Below are positions 1-5,424 of a stretch of 8,064 nt of DNA, piece after piece. The translations under genes were made by a program, and so were the position numbers. The notes under the pieces were generated by a model that made no database searches, was not told the DNA's origin, and was given only the letters and a program-made list of their open reading frames with translations. Every line of letters starts with the position of its first letter. Within the stretch, counting starts at the first letter, position 1. Source of the DNA: Novosphingobium sp. Its GTDB lineage: Bacteria; Pseudomonadota; Alphaproteobacteria; Sphingomonadales; Sphingomonadaceae. The stretch spans positions 1 to 8,064 of the forward strand of contig VFKS01000045.1 of assembly GCA_009885425.1 (NCBI GenBank), in the 5' to 3' direction.

Positions 1-413
<413 letters not shown>

Positions 414-424
414 GGCGCCGGTCT

Positions 425-439
425 GTTCCAGATTTGTTC
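425..439 (-). promoter_or_regulatory. LexA (SOS) operator of uvrA
   Basis: GTTCCAGATTTGTTC is a perfect GTTC-N7-GTTC, the established LexA box of Alphaproteobacteria (on the coding strand GAAC-N7-GAAC). It ends 11 bases before the uvrA start codon. uvrA is a classical LexA target. On the coding strand a weak TTGCCC and, 17 bases later, AACAGA could be the -35 and -10, so the box would overlap the promoter core. That promoter placement is inference. Confidence 0.85.
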
Positions 440-450
440 GATTCGGGCAA

Positions 451-473
451 GGGGAGGCGCAAGCCCCCTCCCC
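451..473 (-). terminator. GC-rich stem-loop downstream of the lipoprotein gene
   Basis: GGGGAGG (451-457) pairs perfectly with CCTCCCC (467-473) across a 9-base loop; an alternative fold closes a GCAA tetraloop (459-462). It lies 17 bases past the lipoprotein stop codon and before uvrA, where a terminator for the Slam operon would be expected. On the minus strand it is followed by TTGCCC rather than a run of T, so it is a poor intrinsic terminator; it may simply attenuate or protect the mRNA 3' end. Its left end touches the limit of the uvrA direct repeat. Confidence 0.45.
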
Positions 474-489
474 TATGGGCAGCGCGGCG

Positions 490-3015
490 TCAGTTCTTCT
501 TGCCGACCGTCACCCCGTTGAACACCGCTCCGTTGTTGGTGCCGCTCAGGTAACGCACATCGAACACCGCGCCGTATTCGGCCGCGTTGGGTCCGTAGAA
601 GAAGCCGTGCAGGATGCCGATTGCGTTGGGATCGCTGAGGTTCAGGTAATAGCGGTTGGCCGGGCCGCAGCCCGGACAGCCCGACCCGAAGGTGCCGTTG
701 TAGGTCAGGTTGCCCAGGCTGACCCCTGGATTGGCCCCGTCCCAGGCCATCAGCGCCATGACGATGTTGGCCGAGCCGGTGCCAAAATTAACGTTGAACG
801 TGCTGGTCCCGGTCAGGTCGGTGCCGTTGCTGAAGGTCCCGCCGCCGCCCTTGCCATAGACCACGCCGCTGTAGGTGGCGCTGCCGGTGGTCGGCATCTG
901 GAAGGTCGGCGTCACCCCGCCGAACGGGATGTAATAGGTGGCGGTGGACGGGGAGCCGGCATAGGTCGCCGGCTTCGTGATCTCGGCAAAGCTGGTGTAA
1001 GTCAGCGCGATCGACCCATTGCCCGATCCCCACTTGAAGATCCGGGCCTTGACCCCACCGACATCGTAATGGGTGAAGGTGCTGTTGGTCAGCGCATTGT
1101 CGATGTTCGATTGCAGGAAGGTCTGGTCGATCTCCAGCCCGGCCAGATTGATCCCGGTGCTGACCGAGCGGAACCGGAACAACTTGGCGACCGGATCGTA
1201 GGTGACCGTAATCTCCGGATCATAGGTCCGGCCATAAGGCGGGCTGAGGCCGGGGGTGTAAGTGTAGATCCCGGCATTGCCGGGCAGGTCGGTGGTGGAT
1301 GTCAGCGCGGCGAGGCCCAGCTGCGATGCCGAGCTGTCAGAGCCGCGCTTGCCGCTCAGCGTCCCGGTGGCCATGCCGCCGGCGCCGGAGGTGGCGTTGA
1401 ACACCGCGCCGGTTTCCTGCGCGGTGCTGCCGAAGAACTTGCCGTTCAGCGAACCGGTATAGGTGTTCGCACCGGTCAGCGTGATCGTGCCGGTATAGGC
1501 ATTGGCCGCGCTGGCCAGGGTGGCCGAGCCGTTCCAGCTGCCGCTTCCGGTGTTGGTCCCGGGATTGGAGCTGGCCGGAGTGCCGTTGCTGACGTTGTAG
1601 TTGCCGATCGTGGTGATCGCCCCGGTGGCGAAGTTGGCGGACAGAGTCCCGGTGCCCTGCAGGGTCTGCAGCTTGCCGCCCGGATCGCCCAGCGCGCCGT
1701 TCATCCCGAGATCGAACGAGGCGCTGCCGGTGCGCGGCACGCCCGCGTTGGGTGTTTCGAAGCCGAACAGGAAGGCATCGTAAAAGACCTGGCCGCCGCG
1801 CACATCATACTGACCACCTGCCCGCAGAGACGTGAGCGTGGTGTTGTAGAGATGATAGAGCGGCGGATTGACGAAGCCCGGCGGGAACGGCCGGGTGATC
1901 CGACCATCGGAACTGAACATCACATAGGGGCTGCCGGAGACTTCCTGATAGATCGAGGCCAGCTTGCTGCCCTGCTGGATCGCGCTGAGATTACCGGAGG
2001 CATCCACCGTGGCCTTCAGCGCTTCAGCCAACGGCTTGTAGAACATCACCGAACCGGGCGAATCGAGCGAGGTGCCGGTGTTGATCGGCGTCGTGCCCCG
2101 CGCGCCGTAAAGCGCGCCGACCGCGCCCTGTTCGCTGTTCGGATTGATCGAGAAGGCACCGCCGATTTCCTGCGCGACAGGGCCATAGAGCGCTCCGCGC
2201 AGTTCCCCGGTGCCGATCGAATCCAGCTTGATGAACCCGCTGAACGTATTGTTGGCGGCTGACAGCAGTGACTGGCTGGACCAGGCCAGCCCGCTCGGCC
2301 CGATGCCAGTGTTTGCGTCCCGTTCGTTGTAAGTGCCCTGGCCGACCATCCCGCCGCTCAGGAAATCGAGATTGATCACCCCGCTGCCGCCGATCGAATA
2401 GATCGTTGAACTGAAGGTCCGCACCCCCAGCAGGTTGACGTTGAAGCTGGCCGTGCCGGTGCGCGGCACGCCGGCATTGGGGGTTTCGACCCCATAGGAA
2501 AAGGCGTTGAATGCCCCGGTGGTCGCACTGCTGCCATCGACCTGCCGCTGCCAGAAACCGGCCCCGACATACTGGGTCTGCCCGGTCCCTGTGCCGTTCT
2601 TGACCAGGGTCAGAAAGTCGGTCGTCGAACCGGACGTGCGCTTGTAGGTTGTGATCGTGGCGTTGGTCTGGGCCGCGTCGACGTCGGCCGGGGCAAAGCT
2701 CTGGCTCGTCCCGCCCTGGTTCACCGTATAGGTCTGGTTGGTCTCGTTATAGGTGAAGGTCGGCGTGGCCGGGGCCGCTGTAGTGGTGACGTTGGCTCCG
2801 CTGGTCGGCACACTGATATTGCCGACCGCCCCGACCGTCTTGAAGGATTCGCTCTTGAGCGGAGCCAGCAGGGTGCTGTTTGCACCCGAAGTGGGCGTCG
2901 GTGTGGGGGTCGGCGTCGGCGTCGGTGTCGGACTCGGCGTCGGCGTGCTGCCAACACCGCCACCGCCACAGGCCGATACGGTAAGCGCCAACACTGCCAG
3001 CGACGCGGCGGCCAT
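490..3015 (-). CDS. TbpB-like surface lipoprotein with three lobes, probable Slam substrate
   Basis: This 841-residue protein begins with a short hydrophobic signal and the lipobox VSAC (Cys16), then a Thr-Pro linker (residues 24-42). The rest is Gly/Thr/Ser/Asn-rich beta sequence. Three units each carry the two marks of transferrin-binding-protein-B type beta-barrels. The first is [11 protein letters not shown] at residues 177-187 and 420-430, with a divergent [10 protein letters not shown] at 702-711. The second is a YGPxAxExGxxF-like strand at 277-288, 528-539 and 807-818. TbpB has two such lobes, so three is unusual. Lobe 3 has a CPGC (780-783). The Slam gene lies 45 bases upstream in the same direction, which supports display on the cell surface. 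The ligand (metal, haem, protein) cannot be told; no TonB receptor is in view. The ATG start gives a signal peptide without positive charge; an extension upstream is discussed in the findings. The family call is firm, the function inferred. Confidence 0.85.
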   Translation of the reverse strand: MAAASLAVLALTVSACGGGGVGSTPTPSPTPTPTPTPTPTPTSGANSTLLAPLKSESFKTVGAVGNISVPTSGANVTTTAAPATPTFTYNETNQTYTVNQGGTSQSFAPADVDAAQTNATITTYKRTSGSTTDFLTLVKNGTGTGQTQYVGAGFWQRQVDGSSATTGAFNAFSYGVETPNAGVPRTGTASFNVNLLGVRTFSSTIYSIGGSGVINLDFLSGGMVGQGTYNERDANTGIGPSGLAWSSQSLLSAANNTFSGFIKLDSIGTGELRGALYGPVAQEIGGAFSINPNSEQGAVGALYGARGTTPINTGTSLDSPGSVMFYKPLAEALKATVDASGNLSAIQQGSKLASIYQEVSGSPYVMFSSDGRITRPFPPGFVNPPLYHLYNTTLTSLRAGGQYDVRGGQVFYDAFLFGFETPNAGVPRTGSASFDLGMNGALGDPGGKLQTLQGTGTLSANFATGAITTIGNYNVSNGTPASSNPGTNTGSGSWNGSATLASAANAYTGTITLTGANTYTGSLNGKFFGSTAQETGAVFNATSGAGGMATGTLSGKRGSDSSASQLGLAALTSTTDLPGNAGIYTYTPGLSPPYGRTYDPEITVTYDPVAKLFRFRSVSTGINLAGLEIDQTFLQSNIDNALTNSTFTHYDVGGVKARIFKWGSGNGSIALTYTSFAEITKPATYAGSPSTATYYIPFGGVTPTFQMPTTGSATYSGVVYGKGGGGTFSNGTDLTGTSTFNVNFGTGSANIVMALMAWDGANPGVSLGNLTYNGTFGSGCPGCGPANRYYLNLSDPNAIGILHGFFYGPNAAEYGAVFDVRYLSGTNNGAVFNGVTVGKKN
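1721..1775 (-). repeat. Internal repeat of lipoprotein, lobe 2 copy
   Basis: This stretch encodes the lobe 2 motif [16 protein letters not shown]. It aligns without gaps to 2450-2504, with the core GTGCGCGGCACGCC identical in both. The DNA similarity exceeds what the rest of the lobes show, so this motif is either under strong constraint or kept alike by recombination. Confidence 0.75.
2450..2504 (-). repeat. Internal repeat of lipoprotein, lobe 1 copy
   Basis: This stretch encodes the lobe 1 motif [16 protein letters not shown] and is the partner of 1721-1775. The two copies are 243 residues apart in the protein, about one lobe length. Confidence 0.75.
2890..2946 (-). repeat. Hexanucleotide tract encoding the Thr-Pro linker
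   Basis: About nine units of a GTCGGC/GTCGGT-like hexamer encode residues 24-42, alternating Thr and Pro with one Ser. The tract sits directly after the lipidated Cys and four glycines, where it would act as a stiff tether holding the barrels away from the membrane. Units are six bases, so slippage would alter tether length without breaking the frame. Confidence 0.8.
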
Positions 3016-3060
3016 CAGGTTGCGACTGGGCTTTGGAATTCCCCCTTCGATTCGGGCGTG

Positions 3061-4413
3061 TCAGAACGCCGCCGTTATCCCAATTTCGCCGGAAAACCGG
3101 CTGTAATCATAGATTTCTATACTCGAAACATTACGCTCAAACCGCACCCGTGCCAGTGGTGCAAAGTTGCCGAAACGGAGGTTTCGCAAAGTAACGCCCA
3201 GACCGGCAGAATAACGGTCATCAGTCCGGCGGCGCGGATAGAGGAAAATCCGCTCATCGGCCTCGAGATGGCTGTAACCAAAGTTCACCACGGCCGTAAC
3301 CGGACCGAATTCCTTGAACAGATAGGCATTCGTGCCTCCGCTGGTCAGCGAATAGCCGGGATCTTCAGCCGCGTTGCGGATCGCGTTAAGGCTGATTCCG
3401 CCCCCGGACGTGGCGGTGAAGGCACGGTCATAGCCGACCGAAACGCTGGCCACGGTGGCATCCTGCAGATCGTTGCGGCGGTTGTTGTCGCGCGCCAGAC
3501 CCAGTTCGACCTGCGCCTGGCCGCGCTTGCCGATCGGGCGGCGCAGGCTGGCACTGAGGCCCAGCGTCTGGCTGTAGGGCGTGCCGCCATACCAGCGCCA
3601 GGTCGCCGCTCCGCCCAGGTAGATCCGGTTACGGCCCAGCTGGAATTCCGGCCCAGCCTGTCCCCCCAGGATCAGGTCGTTGAAATCCGACTGGCGATAG
3701 AGATCGCCTTGCCCACTGGCCTGCACCAGCAGCCGCGATTTGCGGCCCAGGGCGGTGCGAAAATAGGCCTGACCACGCAACGCAAGGCCGACCCCCGACT
3801 TGGCCTGAGCGTTATCGTCCAGCGTGAAATCGCCGATGATCGTGCCAAGGGTGTCGGACCGGGTGGCGCGGTTGATGTTGGTATCGGGTGCCAGGGCAAT
3901 CCCGACGCTGTATCCGAACGGCTTCTGCGCTTCAAAGGCATTGGCATAGAACCGGACGGCATTCTGCACTTCGGGTGGCAGTCCGCTGGCCTGGGCGGCG
4001 CGCAGTTCGCGCGCGGCGCCACCGGGATCGCCCAGCATGGCGTGCATCCGCGCCAGTTCCAGCCGGACCCGCCCAGCCTTGGGCTTTTCGTCCAGAATCT
4101 TGCGAAACTCCACTGCCGCGTCGGCGTAGCGGCGCTGATTATCAGCCAGCATCATCCCCAGCCGAAAGCGCGCCTCGCTGCGGATCTCAATATCGGGATT
4201 GGAAGCCAGCGCGCGGTAAGAGGCTTCTGCGGTGGCGTAGTCGCCCCGATCACGGGCCTGATCGGCAAAGTCGAACAGCTGCCCTGGCGTCATGGTGATT
4301 GTGGTGGGCGCCGGCGGCGACGGTTCGCCCGGATCCTGAGCCATGGCCGCCCCCGGCAAGCCCGTTCCGGCGGCCAGCGCTGCAAAGCACAAAGACAAAA
4401 GAACGCGGCCCAT
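3061..4413 (-). CDS. Slam-family outer-membrane surface lipoprotein translocon (DUF560)
   Basis: Slam proteins move lipoproteins of the TbpB/HpuA type across the outer membrane to the cell surface. This 450-residue protein has the full family plan. It has a signal peptide (1-25, cleavage after AMA), a periplasmic helical TPR region (about 43-160: DRGDYATAEASYRALA, then YADAAVEFRKIL, then LELARMHAMLGDPGGAARELR), and a barrel from about 166. The barrel contains the characteristic APDTNINRAT (175-184) and alternating aromatic/polar strands, and it ends in a C-terminal Phe (TAAF) as outer-membrane barrels do. AGGAGG lies 7 bases before the ATG, so the start is secure. It is followed at 45 bases by the TbpB-like lipoprotein gene, the expected substrate. 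The truncated uvrA copy and its LexA box lie upstream. The family call comes from the motifs; specificity for the neighbour is inferred from context. Confidence 0.88.
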   Translation of the reverse strand: MGRVLLSLCFAALAAGTGLPGAAMAQDPGEPSPPAPTTITMTPGQLFDFADQARDRGDYATAEASYRALASNPDIEIRSEARFRLGMMLADNQRRYADAAVEFRKILDEKPKAGRVRLELARMHAMLGDPGGAARELRAAQASGLPPEVQNAVRFYANAFEAQKPFGYSVGIALAPDTNINRATRSDTLGTIIGDFTLDDNAQAKSGVGLALRGQAYFRTALGRKSRLLVQASGQGDLYRQSDFNDLILGGQAGPEFQLGRNRIYLGGAATWRWYGGTPYSQTLGLSASLRRPIGKRGQAQVELGLARDNNRRNDLQDATVASVSVGYDRAFTATSGGGISLNAIRNAAEDPGYSLTSGGTNAYLFKEFGPVTAVVNFGYSHLEADERIFLYPRRRTDDRYSAGLGVTLRNLRFGNFAPLARVRFERNVSSIEIYDYSRFSGEIGITAAF

Positions 4414-4420
4414 CTGCGCG

Positions 4421-4426
4421 CCTCCT
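4421..4426 (-). promoter_or_regulatory. Ribosome binding site of the Slam gene
   Basis: A full AGGAGG on the coding strand, 7 bases before the ATG at 4413. It is the strongest Shine-Dalgarno in the window and contrasts with the absence of one before the lipoprotein and uvrA starts. Confidence 0.85.
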
Positions 4427-4466
4427 GCCGCACCCGCTTGGCGCTGTCTACCCGGCTGAAGGGAAA

Positions 4467-4499
4467 GTTAGGCCAGCATTCAATCCTTTGACGCCTAAC
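4467..4499. repeat. Inverted repeat at the junction of the uvrA fragment and the Slam leader
   Basis: GTTAGGC (4467-4473) and GCCTAAC (4493-4499) are perfect 7-base arms around a 19-base spacer. The right arm covers the stop codon of the truncated uvrA frame; the left arm lies about 54 bases before the Slam ATG. It could be an operator, a hairpin in the Slam leader or a scar of the insertion; the sequence does not decide. Confidence 0.6.
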
Positions 4500-4626
4500 G
4501 CACGAACATAGCGCCGCTGCCCGACAGCCCAGTGATCACGATCAGCTGGTCGCGCAGCAGCGAGACGTCAAAGCCCTTGAGGTTGTGTGCGCGCGCGCCG
4601 CGCACGGTGATGTGGGTAAGCGACAT
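4495..4626 (-). pseudogene. uvrA: Truncated second copy of the uvrA 5' end
   Basis: This frame of 43 codons repeats the first 38 residues of UvrA ([18 protein letters not shown] and onward to GLSGSG) and then leaves homology inside the Walker A loop. The catalytic Lys codon is replaced, and the frame ends with AMFVR and a stop. Against the intact copy (1-413) it has 14 differences in 113 coding bases; 11 are synonymous, including a TCG to AGC serine swap. The two amino acid changes are Glu13 to Ala and Pro24 to Leu, the latter at a position usually Pro. It cannot encode a working ATPase. It keeps its own LexA box and start codon, so a short peptide could still be made. Confidence 0.92.
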
Positions 4627-4637
4627 GGAGCCGGTCT

Positions 4638-4652
4638 GTTCCAGATTTGTTC
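4638..4652 (-). promoter_or_regulatory. Second LexA (SOS) operator, upstream of the uvrA fragment and Slam operon
   Basis: The same 15 bases as the uvrA operator, GTTCCAGATTTGTTC, a perfect GTTC-N7-GTTC. It has no intact uvrA behind it: the next genes in the transcribed direction are the 43-codon remnant, then Slam (81 bases past the remnant's stop) and the lipoprotein. The box is well supported; its control over the Slam operon is inference. Confidence 0.8.
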
Positions 4653-4662
4653 GATTCTGGAA
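4639..4662. repeat. Perfect dyad around the second LexA box
   Basis: TTCCAGA (4639-4645) and TCTGGAA (4656-4662) are exact inverted arms with a 10-base spacer that contains the second GTTC half of the LexA box. The intact copy has TCGGGCA in place of the right arm, so the dyad exists only here. Two of the differences between the copies fall in this arm. Confidence 0.6.
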
Positions 4663-4842
4663 AGGGGCCGTTAAGTGTCTTTACAGTGACCAATTATGGG
4701 CGCACATTTTCGCCGCACAGAGAACCTCCAAGGTTGAGGCCTGCGCATTGTCATCTGGGTCTGTCAAAAGTGGCCGCCATGCCGGGAACCCCCGCGTCGG
4801 CGCGCGGCAGACTGATGTGTGCGGGAACAAGGGAGACTCAAG

Positions 4843-5391
4843 ATGCCAAATGGCCCCAAATTCGTCGAGATTATTCTCACTATTGGCGGGGTTCAAAACC
4901 CTGACAACACCGTTGGCCAAACCACGCAATACCCCAATAATTTTACGTACTTATATGGAAAAACCACCAGCAATCCGCAAACCAACAGTTCCAGTCTGGT
5001 TTTACCAAACGGTGATATTGACCTCACCCAACTCCCCACTGGCCCCGGGTTTGGTCAAGAGGTTGACCTGTATTTTATGCTTAGTGGCCAAATCCAGGGG
5101 ACTGATGGTCTGATGTACTCCCCGCGCTGGGCGAAAGCCGGCGAAGGCGGACCTCCAGATCAACCCTATTGCTGGCTGGTTGCCAGTGAAACCGATCCAA
5201 CGGTGCAACCGTGGCCCCCAGGTATGGCAGCAAGTTTGAGCAGAAGCCTGCCGGGCGGAGTCAAGATCGATGACAACCGGCGAGGCACGCCCTATTTCTA
5301 CAACCTTGGCGTTTGCTTCGATAACCTGCCAGGCTGGCGCAACGCCGCCTACTTCATCACTTTCGATCCGAAGATTATCAATCCGGGTTGA
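4843..5391 (+). CDS. Unrecognised low-GC protein, 182 residues
   Basis: I do not recognise this protein. ATG at 4843 is preferred over the in-frame GTG at 4819 because AAGGGAG lies 7 bases before it. There is no signal peptide, membrane segment or Cys cluster (two Cys only). It is rich in Pro, Gly, Asn, Thr and aromatic residues, suggesting a beta-rich globular fold. Landmarks are FVEIILTIGGVQNP near the start, GQEVDLYFMLSGQI and MYSPRWAKAGEGGPPDQPYCW in the middle, and YFYNLGVCFDNLPGW and AYFITFDPKIINPG at the end. Hand-counted GC is about 53%, and about 46% in the first 180 bases, well below the neighbours, so recent acquisition is likely. It converges on the TIR gene with 33 bases between their stops. 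A secreted-like inclusion-body or lectin-like beta protein is possible, but I have no motif to prove it. Confidence 0.72.
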   Translation: MPNGPKFVEIILTIGGVQNPDNTVGQTTQYPNNFTYLYGKTTSNPQTNSSSLVLPNGDIDLTQLPTGPGFGQEVDLYFMLSGQIQGTDGLMYSPRWAKAGEGGPPDQPYCWLVASETDPTVQPWPPGMAASLSRSLPGGVKIDDNRRGTPYFYNLGVCFDNLPGWRNAAYFITFDPKIINPG

Positions 5392-5424
5392 ATTCGAACG
5401 AACGCACCCGATCCTAGCAATCGC

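Larger units (their letters stand above)
4514..4667. repeat. Direct repeat, truncated uvrA copy
   Basis: Partner of 301-454. The inner end (4513) falls within the codon after GLSGSG; the outer end falls after a shared GGGG at 4664-4667. The two copies bracket about 4.06 kb. Confidence 0.92.

Noticed and set aside
3047..3058. TTCGATTCGGGC before the lipoprotein gene also occurs upstream of uvrA (438-449).
   Set aside because: Only 12 bases are shared, the LexA half sites are not, and the context differs; probably chance.
3058..4491. Plus-strand open frame of 477 codons opposite the Slam gene.
   Set aside because: The minus strand has a secretion signal, TPRs, a DUF560 motif, a C-terminal Phe and a strong ribosome site; the plus frame has none of these.
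4467..4499. GTTAGGC and GCCTAAC fit the integron core-site patterns GTTRRRY and RYYYAAC.
   Set aside because: In an attC site the order is RYYYAAC first and GTTRRRY last; here it is the reverse, with only 19 bases between. No integrase or cassette series is visible.
4680..4708. TTTACA and, 17 bases later, CACATT as a promoter for the low-GC gene.
   Set aside because: The -10 matches only three of six bases, and the implied leader of more than 120 bases has no other support.
4764..4784. GTCTGTCAAAAGTGGCCGCC looks faintly like the terminal repeat of IS21-type elements.
   Set aside because: No partner repeat, transposase or target duplication could be found; the likeness is too short.
4681..4929. 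Minus-strand frame of 82 codons overlapping the low-GC gene start.
   Set aside because: No ribosome site, no family resemblance, and it overlaps the better-supported plus-strand gene.
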